This document shows positions 8,061 to 16,913 of a DNA stretch of 64,000 bases, in pieces (position 1 is the stretch's first letter; each line of letters opens with the position of its first letter). The notes under the pieces were generated by a model. That model was not told where the DNA came from. It saw only the letters and a list, made by a program, of their open reading frames with translations, and made no database searches. The stretch is taken from the NCBI GenBank assembly GCA_944383265.1, contig CALWOX010000006.1:1-64000 (forward strand), given 5' to 3'. The position numbers and the translations under genes are program-made. The DNA is from an uncultured Lachnospiraceae bacterium (GTDB lineage: Bacteria; Bacillota; Clostridia; Lachnospirales; Lachnospiraceae).

Positions 8061-9095
8061 ATGGCCGAGAACAAAAACACAAAATTACAGATTCGTAACA
8101 GCACTGTGGATTTTCTTATATTTACCAAGGATGCCAATGAAAATGGCATTGAAGTCCGTGTGCAGGACCATAATGTATGGTTGACGCAAAAAGCGATTGG
8201 ACAGCTTTTCGATGTAGACAGAAGTGTTGTCACAAAACATTTGAAAAATATTTATGAAAGTGGTGAATTATCCGAGAATTTAACTTGTGCTAATTTTGCA
8301 CAAGTTGCGAATAATGGAAAAACCTATCAATATAAGTTTTATTCTCTATCTGCCATAATTGCCGTTGGCTACCGTATCAACTCAGGCAGGGCAACACAAT
8401 TCCGGCAATGGGCAACAAAGGTACTGGATACCTTTGCAAAGCAAGGGTATGTTTTAGATAAAAGCAGATTAATTAACGGTCAAATCTTCGATGAGGATTA
8501 TTTTGACCACTTAATTTCTGAGATACAGGAAATTAGAGCTAGTGAGCGCCGTTTCTATCAAAAGATTACAGACATCTATGTTACTGCCGTTGATTATTCC
8601 CTTGATAGCCAAATCACAAAAGACTTCTTTTCAACAGTGCAAAATAAGATGCATTATGCCGTTCACGGAAATACCGCAGCGGAGGTCATTATAGCAAGGG
8701 CAGATCATACAAAAAAACATATGGGGTTGACCTCATGGCGTAATGCACCTGATGGGAAAATTGTCAAAGCAGATGTAACGATCGCAAAGAATTACCTGTC
8801 TAAGGATGAAATACAGGAGCTTAACGAGATTGTCACGATGTATCTGGATTACGCTACAAGACAAGCAAGGCGACATATTCCCATGACGATGTCAGATTGG
8901 GCTTCCAAACTTGATGCGTTTCTGCAATTCAACGATGCAGAAGTTTTGCAAAACAAGGGTAAAGTCACAGCAGCAATCGCAAAAGCCTTTGCAGAGAGCG
9001 AATTTGAGCAATATCGGATCATTCAAGACCGATTATATCAGAGCGATTTTGATCGTCTTGTATCCGGAATGGAATCAGATACATTTAAATCTTAA
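8061..9095 (+). CDS. rhuM: RhuM family protein
   Basis: A 344-residue protein with the RhuM pattern: an N-terminal winged-helix-like region (VWLTQKAIGQLF followed by DRSVVTKHLKNI), a YKFYSLSAIIAVGYR segment and a long helical C-terminal half. The family was first noted on a Salmonella pathogenicity island and resembles DNA-binding and toxin-antitoxin accessory proteins; its activity is not known. ATG 8061 is preferred over ATG 8040 because GGAGA sits 11 bases before it and family members begin here. Codon use differs from neighbours and the gene stands alone with its own promoter, which suggests horizontal gain. Its last 21 bases overlap the 3' end of the convergent histidine kinase gene. Confidence 0.85.
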   Translation: MAENKNTKLQIRNSTVDFLIFTKDANENGIEVRVQDHNVWLTQKAIGQLFDVDRSVVTKHLKNIYESGELSENLTCANFAQVANNGKTYQYKFYSLSAIIAVGYRINSGRATQFRQWATKVLDTFAKQGYVLDKSRLINGQIFDEDYFDHLISEIQEIRASERRFYQKITDIYVTAVDYSLDSQITKDFFSTVQNKMHYAVHGNTAAEVIIARADHTKKHMGLTSWRNAPDGKIVKADVTIAKNYLSKDEIQELNEIVTMYLDYATRQARRHIPMTMSDWASKLDAFLQFNDAEVLQNKGKVTAAIAKAFAESEFEQYRIIQDRLYQSDFDRLVSGMESDTFKS

Positions 9096-10478
9096 ACTGA
9101 AGCTGCTTCCCTCACCGGGCTTGCTTTTTACCGAGATCTCGGCCCCATGGAGCTCTGCAATTTTCTTTACCATGGAAAGCCCGAGGCCTGAGCCCTCACT
9201 GCTCCTTGACTTTTCGGCTCTGTAAAATCTGTCCCATATTTTGGGAAGATCTTCCTCGCTGATACCTGTACCCGTATCGCTCACGGTAAGGATGCAGGCA
9301 GAGCCGGTATCTTTATCAATGTTGTCAACACCTGATAAATCCGAGGCATGGGAGCAGCCGTAAGCCTCTTTTTTTAATGTCACGGTTACGCTTCCGCCCT
9401 CACGATTATACTTTATAGCGTTAGTTATCAGATTTGTAAGAAGCCTTATAAGCAAGGTCTCATCGCCCATGACACGGATCTCCTTCTCCACCTCTGCCTT
9501 TAATGAGAGCCCTGCGGCTTCGGCTACGGGCATAAGATCATCGCATACATGAGAGACCGGCATGCTCATGTCCACAGGACCGGTTTCAAATTTCAGAGTT
9601 CCCCTGTCAGCCCTTGAGAGCATCAAAAGCTGCTCGGTCATTTTGTTCATTCTCTCCGACTGTCTGTACACGGCAAGAAGAGCCTGTTCCTTTTCAGCTG
9701 GCTCACTGCATGAAGAAAGGGCATATTCACACTCCGCCTTTATCACAGCAAGAGGAGTCCTAAGCTCATGGGACACGTCAGAGGTAAACTGCCGTTCCTT
9801 CTCAAAGGACCGGGAAAGCCTTTCAAACATGCTGTTAAGTGTCTCGGCGAGACTTGAAAGCTCGTCATCAAAGCCGCCCGTGTCTATCCTTTCTGTGAGC
9901 TGATCTCCCGAGCTTATCCTTTGGGCTGTTGCGGCCATATCTCGTACAGGGGCAAAGGCTCTTTCTGTTATTCGTCTTCCGCCCGCGGCGCTTATTATGA
10001 TAAATATGGGAAAGGTGAGTAGTATCAGGAGATTTAAGGTCCTGTAGGCGCTCTCGGCCTCTGCCATTGAGCTTATGCCTCTTACCCAAAAGGCATTGTC
10101 ATCCTTTACAGCATAGATGTCGTAAACCATGCTGTCGCCTCCCGCATTCTCAACCTTTCTCATGCGTTGGTCCTGAAGCACAGAGTCCACTTGGACGCCC
10201 ATATTCACTCTCGGGGCAAGGAGCCTTCCGGAGGTATCATATATAAATACGGACACTCCGTCTCTGTAAAAATCTATATCCTCCGTATCAGGCTCGCCGT
10301 AGCGAAAGCTGATGTCACTTACCACATCCGTAACAACATTTCTCAGAGTATCTTCAGTCTGCCTTGAGGATATCCTTCCCGACACAATAAATATAATGAC
10401 AAGCGAAAAGGCCACAAGCAGTATCATAAAGCCTGTGTACCAGAGCGTTATCCTTGTTTTTATGGAAAGTCTTTTCAA
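9075..10478 (-). CDS. Sensor histidine kinase
   Basis: A 467-residue membrane kinase: first membrane helix about residues 13-34, an extracytoplasmic sensor region, a second helix about 148-166, a HAMP linker, the dimerisation box with SHELRTP (phosphorylated histidine near 240), then N-box NLITNAIKYN, G1 DTGTGIS, F-box and G2 GSGLGLSMVKK. All catalytic motifs are intact. The start is TTG at 10478 with AAGGAGG upstream; that ribosome site overlaps the response regulator stop, so the two are co-translated. The signal sensed is unknown. The divergent lipoprotein gene at 11333 is the obvious candidate target or partner. Confidence 0.9.
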   Translation of the reverse strand: MKRLSIKTRITLWYTGFMILLVAFSLVIIFIVSGRISSRQTEDTLRNVVTDVVSDISFRYGEPDTEDIDFYRDGVSVFIYDTSGRLLAPRVNMGVQVDSVLQDQRMRKVENAGGDSMVYDIYAVKDDNAFWVRGISSMAEAESAYRTLNLLILLTFPIFIIISAAGGRRITERAFAPVRDMAATAQRISSGDQLTERIDTGGFDDELSSLAETLNSMFERLSRSFEKERQFTSDVSHELRTPLAVIKAECEYALSSCSEPAEKEQALLAVYRQSERMNKMTEQLLMLSRADRGTLKFETGPVDMSMPVSHVCDDLMPVAEAAGLSLKAEVEKEIRVMGDETLLIRLLTNLITNAIKYNREGGSVTVTLKKEAYGCSHASDLSGVDNIDKDTGSACILTVSDTGTGISEEDLPKIWDRFYRAEKSRSSEGSGLGLSMVKKIAELHGAEISVKSKPGEGSSFSLRFKCI

Positions 10479-10481
10479 ATA

Positions 10482-11153
10482 TCAGTCCTCCTTAAGGACA
10501 TAGCCGCTGCCTCTTACCGTGTGTATAAGCTTCTTTTGGAAGGGCTCGTCTATCTTTTTTCTGAGATATCTTATGTAAACATCTATAACATTGCTGCCAC
10601 CTGTAAAGCCGTAATCCCATACCTGAGTTTCAAGCTGAGCTCTGGTAAGGACCTTGCCCTTATTCCTCATAAATGACTCAAGAAGGGCAAATTCCTTTGA
10701 AGAGAGTTCTATTTCCACATCGCCTCTTTTTACCCTGTGGGTAGAGAGCTCGAGTTTAAGGTCACCTGCCGTAAGCACATCGCTCTTTATGCCTCCGTTT
10801 CGGCGAAGAAGCGCCCTTATCCTTGCCAAAAGCTCCGAGAAAGCGTAGGGCTTTGTGAGGTAATCATCGGCCCCCGCATCAAGTCCCGCCACCCTGTCGG
10901 ACACAGCGTCCTTTGCGGTAAGGAGAAGAACCGGCATGTTTTTACCTGATGCTCTGAGCTTTTTTAAGACTGTTATGCCGTCCGCCTTGGGCATCATGAT
11001 ATCCAGTATCAAAAGGTCATAGTCTGTGCTCATGGCATAAAGAAGAGCCTCCTCACCGTCAGCGCAGCCGTCAACTCCGAAACCCTCGGCCTTAAGCCTT
11101 TTTACAGCGACCTCCAAAAGGTCCTTCGCATCCTCCGCAAATAATATCCTCAT
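10482..11153 (-). CDS. OmpR/PhoB-type response regulator
   Basis: A 223-residue regulator: receiver domain (about 1-115) with the acidic pair at EDA near residue 6, phospho-acceptor aspartate in LLILDIMMP near 52 and lysine in LLTAKDA near 102, followed by a winged-helix DNA-binding domain (about 128-222) ending in a normal VRGSGYVL hairpin. It is the first gene of a two-gene operon with the histidine kinase, with only 3 bases between them. The 180-base gap to the divergent lipoprotein gene probably holds promoters for both directions. Confidence 0.92.
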   Translation of the reverse strand: MRILFAEDAKDLLEVAVKRLKAEGFGVDGCADGEEALLYAMSTDYDLLILDIMMPKADGITVLKKLRASGKNMPVLLLTAKDAVSDRVAGLDAGADDYLTKPYAFSELLARIRALLRRNGGIKSDVLTAGDLKLELSTHRVKRGDVEIELSSKEFALLESFMRNKGKVLTRAQLETQVWDYGFTGGSNVIDVYIRYLRKKIDEPFQKKLIHTVRGSGYVLKED

Positions 11154-11332
11154 AAAATTCCTCCAAAAAATAAATTTTATGCGATTTTTTAATCCTGCTT
11201 TAATATTTATGTATTATTATAAAGCTGTAAGGAAAATAATAAAAGTAAATTAAAAAAGATAGTGCTATCAATAATTTCAATAAAAAGCCGATGCTATCTG
11301 ACAGCTTATAAAAAACAAGGAGAAGAAATATT

Positions 11333-12067
11333 ATGAAAAAATATGTATTATCAGTTTTAATGGCAGCTGCTGTTATATCAGGGTGCTCACAGAATTCGGA
11401 GCCTGCCACAGGAATGACTCAGGCCATATCGGAAAGCTCCTTATCAGTGACGGAGTCAGAGGCCTTTTCGGAGACAATGACTTCTTCGGAGATCGCGGCA
11501 TCAGAATCGGAAAGCCCGGCATCCTCGGAAAGTGCTGAGCCGACAACAGCTTCGACAGAAACAGCCGACTCATCAACAGTCTTCAATGAAGGCTCAAATA
11601 TGGGAGGGACAGATTATTCAGCTGATGCCGAGAACTATTACAAAGTAAAGGCTGAAAAGGATGCTGTGGAGCTTGATATAGAAAACCTTCAGGCCGAATA
11701 CAGAGTTGGAGAGCTTGACAAGGAAAGCTTTGAGTCTCGGATAAGGGAGCTCAGAATGGAGGAGGAGCGCCTTGATAACGAGGAGGATATGCTTGAGGAC
11801 GCTATAGAGTTTTCCCGATACCGTTCTGATATGGCTCTTCCCGAGGGAGATGCCGAAACGCTCTTTAATGAGATGAGCAGCCTTAAAGACAAGGAAAGGG
11901 AGCTTGAGCTGAGAGAGCGCGAGCTTGAGTCGGACTACAGGGCAGGCAATATCACAAGGGATGAATTCGTAAGCTCAAGGACAGAGGATATACGTGAGGA
12001 AGAGGAGCTTGACATGAGAGAGGAGCTTTTGGAGAGGGCACTTGAGAGAATGGGATATGATGATTGA
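11333..12067 (+). CDS. Secreted lipoprotein with two SHOCT-like coiled-coil repeats
   Basis: The 244-residue protein begins with a lipoprotein signal ending ISGC (lipidated Cys18), then a low-complexity serine/threonine/glutamate linker (about 20-100). Two related helical repeats follow: one containing YRVGELDKESFESR and one containing YRAGNITRDEFVSSR. Each has the Gly-x-Leu/Ile-x-x-x-x-Phe pattern of SHOCT modules followed by a strongly charged helix. No enzyme motif is visible. The gene is divergent from the two-component operon, suggesting that it is regulated by, or signals to, that system. AAGGAGAAG precedes ATG 11333. Confidence 0.7.
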   Translation: MKKYVLSVLMAAAVISGCSQNSEPATGMTQAISESSLSVTESEAFSETMTSSEIAASESESPASSESAEPTTASTETADSSTVFNEGSNMGGTDYSADAENYYKVKAEKDAVELDIENLQAEYRVGELDKESFESRIRELRMEEERLDNEEDMLEDAIEFSRYRSDMALPEGDAETLFNEMSSLKDKERELELRERELESDYRAGNITRDEFVSSRTEDIREEEELDMREELLERALERMGYDD

Positions 12068-12140
12068 TAAAATCAGGCACGTAATCAGTTGCTTTTTTAT
12101 ACACGACTTATATTGAAGAGTTTGTTTTAATTTGACAGAG

Positions 12141-12180
12141 ACCGGGCTTAGGTAGTACCTCCTAAACCCGGTTTGTCTTA
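12141..12180 (+). terminator. Intrinsic terminator after the lipoprotein gene
   Basis: ACCGGGCTTAGG (12141-12152) pairs with CCTAAACCCGGT (12161-12172) with one mismatch, followed by TTGTCTT. Confidence 0.6.
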
Positions 12181-12267
12181 AGTATGAAAGGACTTTTCAG
12201 TCATTTCTAATTATCGTATAACAGTCAGAATAATCTTTGAATTTTCCTCTGAAACTGTCAATTCCTT

Positions 12268-12811
12268 TTACCATGTCCATTCCTCCATCATTTCATTAAC
12301 AGCATCTTCCACTCTTTCATTATCTGTTTCTTTCAGCGTACAAGCCAAGGAAACCGGATCTACCTTTCCTTCAAATGAAAATAAAGCCGGATCGTAATTC
12401 CAAAGCTCAACGTGAACTAACTCATCATTTGGATCCGCCCATCTCGAGTCTAAGGTATTCATTGTCTTTTCATTCAATGAATCTTTATAAACAGCCACTT
12501 CAGGTATTGGAGGAGGATTAAGCATTGAGTATTCACTGAGGGCGCTTTCTCCCGCATAAAAATAACTATCCGGAAGATCTTCCCTTCTAATAGTGATTAT
12601 ATTCTTAATAGGATTTATCAAATACGGCCCTGCTTTTTTTGTATTATCAGCCCCATAATAATCAGTTGACTTGATGCTCGTGTAATTGAAATACTTCCTC
12701 ATATATCGCAATTTGCTTTTTGAAAGCTTTGATCCCGAACTTTTCATCAGAGCCGCTTTCTATCAGCATGAAGCATATACCGTTAATTTTAACCTTATAT
12801 ATGTTGCGCAT
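12268..12811 (-). pseudogene. Frameshifted gene of unknown family
   Basis: Two overlapping minus-strand frames together look like one protein. From ATG 12811 a frame opens MRNIYKVKINGICFMLIES and ends at a TGA near 12665. The second frame, open from a TAG just before ATG 12747, continues with ...TSIKSTDYYGADN, RREDLPDSYFYAGES and PIPEVAVYKDS, ending at 12268. Neither potential start has a ribosome site. A single-base shift near 12680-12700 would join them into about 180 residues. The C-terminal part is acidic and loosely recalls immunity or antitoxin-type proteins, but I cannot name a family. If the second frame is intact instead, it would encode a 159-residue hypothetical protein. Confidence 0.4.
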
Positions 12812-12929
12812 GGCTAAAAACAAGGGCAACTTCGGCTTTTCTTTAATTATGCCTACCGAGGATTACCGGGAAAACAGATTTTACAGTGCTGATTTAGAAT
12901 TATTGATGGACAAAAAGCGGACAGTATAA

Positions 12930-13107
12930 GGAAAAAATGAATACTTTTTATAAAGTATATAATATATTATATTTTTGAGTTGACAAGGGAACATTAGAAT
13001 TTGTTTATACCGGGATTACACACCAAAGTTTGAACAGACGACTTTATCAAAAATATTTTATAGGAGTATAGTGACGGGGTAAATTATGCCCCGTCAAAAT
13101 TGAAAAT
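12930..13107. other. AT-rich intergenic stretch with a 7-bp hairpin
   Basis: GACGGGG (13073-13079) pairs with CCCCGTC (13089-13095), followed by AAAATTG rather than a T-run. No convincing gene is present. TTGACA and TATAAT-like boxes occur by chance level in this AT-rich sequence. Confidence 0.4.
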
Positions 13108-13593
13108 ATGAAGAAAACAATAGAGAGATCAGGAATTGAAAAAAAAGAGATGAATGGTACGAGTCGTTGCCAAATGAAATAAAAGAAAAGATAATGTCGG
13201 CATATGATGAGAAATCAAAAAAATATTATATCAAGCCTATAAAGAGAAAAAGGAATCCGGATATAAAAGAAGGCGATATTTTTGCAATATTACTACCGGA
13301 AGGTTGTTATGTTTTTGGCAGATCAAGGATTCCGGACAAGAGGCTATTTTTATAACATAAAAAATATTCCGTTATCACAAGAAGAAAAGGAATTAGATTA
13401 TGGATTTTATAAATATCTTTACAGGCCCGAAAATCCTGATGGGATGTGTGATGCATGGGGAAAAAGAATAAATAAAAATCCATATTTTAAAAGTCTTTAT
13501 GCTGCTACAACCCTGTATGGTGTATCGCCGGAAATAAGAAAATATATTATTGCGGAACCTGAGCTTTTACCGAAAAACGGACTATACGGTTAA
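13108..13593 (+). pseudogene. Imm26-like immunity protein gene with two frameshifts
   Basis: Three successive plus-strand frames read as one protein. ATG 13108 opens MKKTIERSGIEKK; a shift at a run of eight A (13139-13146) leads into ...DEWYESLPNEIKEK, KPIKRKRNPDIKEGD and IFAILLPEGCYVFGR; a second shift near 13320-13350 leads into RGYFYNIKNIPLSQ and the C-terminal half, ending at 13593. The GDIFAILLPEGCYVFGR segment resembles the conserved start of Imm26-type immunity proteins, which protect against polymorphic or contact-dependent toxins. Total length about 155 codons is normal for such proteins. No toxin gene is visible. Sequencing error in the A-run is an alternative for the first shift only. 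Confidence 0.5.
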
Positions 13594-13799
13594 AGAAGAT
13601 TTAAGATTGGAGGTGAAACTGTCCTTTTCCAATGAACAAGAAAGCATGTCAAGATGATTGCAGAACGAATTAAGAAAATTTGGAAAAACACTATCTTGGA
13701 GCACAAATAAAAATAAAATAGTTATAACGTAGTCACCGGAAGATTAACGCAGAGAGGGAGGAGAAGAAGGGAGGCTTTTTTACGCCTCCCAAAACCAAT
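13594..13799. other. Intergenic stretch with a hairpin before the ankyrin gene
   Basis: GGGAGGC (13769-13775) pairs exactly with GCCTCCC (13784-13790) around a T6-containing loop, followed by AAAACC and then ATG 13800. The only purine-rich, Shine-Dalgarno-like bases are inside the stem and too far (about 24 bases) from the start codon. No gene is visible. Confidence 0.4.
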
Positions 13800-15614
13800 A
13801 TGAAAATAAAGGGCATTGTAACAATGGTGCTTACTTGTTGCCCGGTCTTAAATGGGTGTAATGATATTGCAAATATATCCGGTAAAGTCAGTAATATATC
13901 AAAGGAGATTAAAAAAACGTCAAAGGAAATTATCAACGAAGGATCTGATTCTGACTATATATCCAATATATTGGACATAGCCAATCCTCATTTATGGGAT
14001 GATGCTGTAAAAAAAGGGATAAAACTAAATGGATATGATAATTCGACCTTCAGATATGCACTTTCCGAGGGAACATATTCTTTTGCATATTATTTGATAG
14101 ATCAAGGTATAGATCTTGAATATGAGGACGAATATGGAGTCAATGAGTTAATGTATGTATGTGATTGGATCTATGGACCGGAATATGAAAAATTTATTAA
14201 TAAATTTATAAAAAGTGGTTGTGATATCAATCATACCGATGCAAATGGTTATATTCTTACAGAGCACGTGATAGTTTCGGATGAAGTTCCAATAGAAAGT
14301 AATATACAAATGAAAAAGTCCATTAATTTTTTGATGGAAGTAGGCTCACCGGTACGCCCGGAGACCTTAAATATAATAACTGAAAGCAAAAACTGCGGAT
14401 ACGGCAGTCTAAAATTGGTGGCTGACAAAATCAAAGTTCAATTTCTGGAAATTAAATCTACAAATTGTGTCGAGGCTCTTTTGCTTGAAGATAGAAACTA
14501 TTTTCAGAAAAATATAAAAACAGATGCTCAGAAAGAAGAACTTGCAGAAAAGATTGTGGTTTATGCAGCGGCGTACGGAACTCTCGAAGAAATGAAGGAG
14601 TCTATTGATGAAACCGGAGTTACGATGAGAATTTTGGATAGTGAAGAAAATAACTTGCTTATGGCAGCTGCATTAGGAGGAAATGAAGAGACCTTCTCAT
14701 ATCTTTGGGATCAAATATCACATGATACGATCAATAAAAGAAAGGAAACTCTACTTATGGCGGCGCTGGGAGGAGGAAACAAAAACATTGCCGAGAAAAT
14801 AAAGGAATCGGACGAAAATATATTTGTAAGTTTGGATCAGTTTGATTGGGATGATGCATTCAGGCAACAATGTGAAGTGCTGTCATATGCAGATGACGAG
14901 TTCACAGAATATTATATAGAGAACGAAAAGCCTGACTTGGATGAAACAGAATATCTGTGCACAAGTATTACAGACAATGGAAATATAGCCGCATTAAAGA
15001 TAATTAAAAAAAATAAAAACACAAAAGAGTATTTTAACAGCAGTGAGTTCTTAAATAATATATTACAGTTTTGTTTTTCATCATCACAAGTCAGAACAAT
15101 ATTGGAAGATATACCGAATGATATAAAAAAGGAGCTTACATATTCTCTTGCAAAAATACTCAGTGAAGAAAGTCAAATGCCCAATGAAGATTCTGAAGAG
15201 ATAGTACAAGCATTTTATAATGCCGGGGTCCCTCTGGATAATTATAAGGGTGTCCGGCTTTCGATTTATGAAGCGGCAAGTGTAGGAGATACAGCGGCAG
15301 TAAGAAAATTGGCAGAATTGGGAGCTGATCTTGATGACAAAGGCAAAATCGGCGCTACAGCTATGTTGCCTGCAGCACGCGGGGATGAAGATACATTGGA
15401 GGTACTTCTAAAGTACGGAGCCAATCCGAATGAGTCTGAAAATAAAACAGGCCTTACACCCCTTATGATAGCAGTATCATGGGAGTCGCCTGAATGTGTG
15501 AGGACGCTGTTGGATTACGGAGCAGATAAAGATGCAATCAAAAAAGATGGAACCACTGTATACGAATATGTCCAAAATACCGGAAACGAAGAAATAATAA
15601 CAATGCTTAATTAA
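13800..15614 (+). CDS. Ankyrin-repeat protein with probable lipoprotein signal
   Basis: A 604-residue, AT-rich gene. The N-terminus is hydrophobic and ends VLNGC (Cys20), a passable lipobox, so surface anchoring is likely. The rest is a chain of degenerate ankyrin-type helical repeats: clear units near residues 60-150 and very clear ones in the last 120 residues (AAVRKLAELGADLD, LEVLLKYGANPNES, VRTLLDYGADKDA). Ankyrin repeats bind other proteins; there is no catalytic domain. No good ribosome site precedes ATG 13800 and no alternative start lies upstream in frame. Low GC content and position beside the broken immunity-like gene suggest an acquired patch connected with competition or immunity, but that is inference. 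Confidence 0.7.
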   Translation: MKIKGIVTMVLTCCPVLNGCNDIANISGKVSNISKEIKKTSKEIINEGSDSDYISNILDIANPHLWDDAVKKGIKLNGYDNSTFRYALSEGTYSFAYYLIDQGIDLEYEDEYGVNELMYVCDWIYGPEYEKFINKFIKSGCDINHTDANGYILTEHVIVSDEVPIESNIQMKKSINFLMEVGSPVRPETLNIITESKNCGYGSLKLVADKIKVQFLEIKSTNCVEALLLEDRNYFQKNIKTDAQKEELAEKIVVYAAAYGTLEEMKESIDETGVTMRILDSEENNLLMAAALGGNEETFSYLWDQISHDTINKRKETLLMAALGGGNKNIAEKIKESDENIFVSLDQFDWDDAFRQQCEVLSYADDEFTEYYIENEKPDLDETEYLCTSITDNGNIAALKIIKKNKNTKEYFNSSEFLNNILQFCFSSSQVRTILEDIPNDIKKELTYSLAKILSEESQMPNEDSEEIVQAFYNAGVPLDNYKGVRLSIYEAASVGDTAAVRKLAELGADLDDKGKIGATAMLPAARGDEDTLEVLLKYGANPNESENKTGLTPLMIAVSWESPECVRTLLDYGADKDAIKKDGTTVYEYVQNTGNEEIITMLN

Positions 15615-16042
15615 TTTTCTGTCTAAATTATTTGATTTGCTTTAACTATCATGATTGATTATCGGGTTGTGATACAGCACAAAAAGGATTGAATCTTAAA
15701 ATAGGATTGGATGATATCCTTCCCGAGTACATAAGACACAGTAAAATCAATGATAATAAGTATGCTGAATTTGACAGGCAACTGTAATTTTTAAATTCCA
15801 TTCACGGACAAAAATGTATCATTTAGGGAATAATTATCTTAATAAATACATAATAAATAATATATAAAAACCAATCTACCATCAGGACTTTCGCCGCAAG
15901 GCGGAGGTCTTTTTTGTATGTAAATTTTACATATGCTTTGTAAACTTTAGAAAACTTTTACAAAAACCTAAGGCTTCCGAGATTTTTCCGGAAAAAATTG
16001 AATGCTATCATATACAGCGTTAAATAACCGGAGGAAAGAAAA
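15615..16042. other. 428-base gap with a short gene remnant
   Basis: In-frame codons from 15683 to the TAA at 15785-15787 read KGLNLKIGLDDILPEYIR and then HSKINDNKYAEFDRQL, which has normal protein composition and may be the C-terminal scrap of a lost gene. No ribosome site or start with support precedes it. The rest is AT-rich and ends with the terminator at 15886. Confidence 0.35.
15886..15915 (+). terminator. Strong intrinsic terminator closing the accessory patch
   Basis: A 10-base-pair stem with some G-U pairs (GACTTTCGCC 15886-15895 with GGCGGAGGTC 15900-15909), a GCAA tetraloop and a T6 run. Confidence 0.75.
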
Positions 16043-16843
16043 ATGGAAGAGATAAAGATAGCGCATATTTCCGACCTGCATCTCAAAAAGGATTACTTCA
16101 ATTCGTTTTTTGAGAGGGAGCTCGGACAAAGGATAATGCCTCTCGACTATTTCACCTGGGCCTTAAAGGAGATAGCAAAGGATAAGCCTGATGTCATAGT
16201 CATGACAGGGGATCTCATCCACGAGGGCACAGATGAGGACTACAGATTCTTGAGAGGACTTCTTGAAAAATATGTTCCCGATATAAAGGTGATACCTGTT
16301 CTCGGAAACCATGACTTTAAGGCTGCATTTTATAAGGGGTATCTCGGGACAGATGACGATTCTCCCTACTTTGCGGTGGAGTATGTAAAGGACTACAGAT
16401 TCATAGTCATAGACACGGCAAGAGAGGGAAACGGGGACGGATACTTCCCGAAGGAGAGAGCGGATATACTTTTCAATGAGCTCAAAAAGCCTTACGGCAA
16501 CGGAACCTTTATCCTCGGCCATCATCCCTTCAAGACCGACCAGGGCTGGTATGTTACGGAGTGCGATGAGGACATATGCGAGAGGCTTTCGGATACCGAC
16601 GTCATAGCATATCTTTGCGGACATGCCCACTTTAATGAGTCGAGACAGATGGGAGGCTTTGTACAGCTTGTCACAGAGTCCTTTGATTACGGAGTTGAGA
16701 CAAAGGAAGACGAGGTCATATACACAGATGTAAGAGGCTACAGCACTGTTATAGCGGAGGGCAGAGACGTAAGGAGCCACCTACATGTGCTGACCCCCTA
16801 TGAGCAGGTATTTAAGAGATTTAAGCTCGGGGAGCAGGTATAG
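16043..16843 (+). CDS. Calcineurin-like metallophosphoesterase
   Basis: A 266-residue cytoplasmic phosphoesterase with every family motif: DLH at residues 11-13, MTGDLIHEG near 55, LGNHD near 88, GHHPF near 160 and CGHAHFN near 194. The pattern is closest to the cAMP-phosphodiesterase-like (CpdA/GpdQ) branch, which cleaves phosphodiesters. A 3-base-perfect GGAGG site precedes ATG 16043. It lies 70 bases before an ABC importer for sugars or sugar phosphates. Co-transcription would suit import and hydrolysis of a glycerophosphodiester, but this is inference from order alone. Confidence 0.85.
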   Translation: MEEIKIAHISDLHLKKDYFNSFFERELGQRIMPLDYFTWALKEIAKDKPDVIVMTGDLIHEGTDEDYRFLRGLLEKYVPDIKVIPVLGNHDFKAAFYKGYLGTDDDSPYFAVEYVKDYRFIVIDTAREGNGDGYFPKERADILFNELKKPYGNGTFILGHHPFKTDQGWYVTECDEDICERLSDTDVIAYLCGHAHFNESRQMGGFVQLVTESFDYGVETKEDEVIYTDVRGYSTVIAEGRDVRSHLHVLTPYEQVFKRFKLGEQV

Positions 16844-16913
16844 TCTTTTTGAAAAATGAAGCAACAGTATTAATCAGATCAATATAAATATATTCAAAAG
16901 AGGAGAACAGAAA

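Noticed and set aside
12720..12929. Plus-strand 69-codon frame overlapping the degraded minus-strand gene
   Set aside because: No ribosome site before any of its ATGs; the opposite strand gives a more coherent protein when frameshifted. A real gene cannot be fully excluded because its C-terminal half has normal composition.
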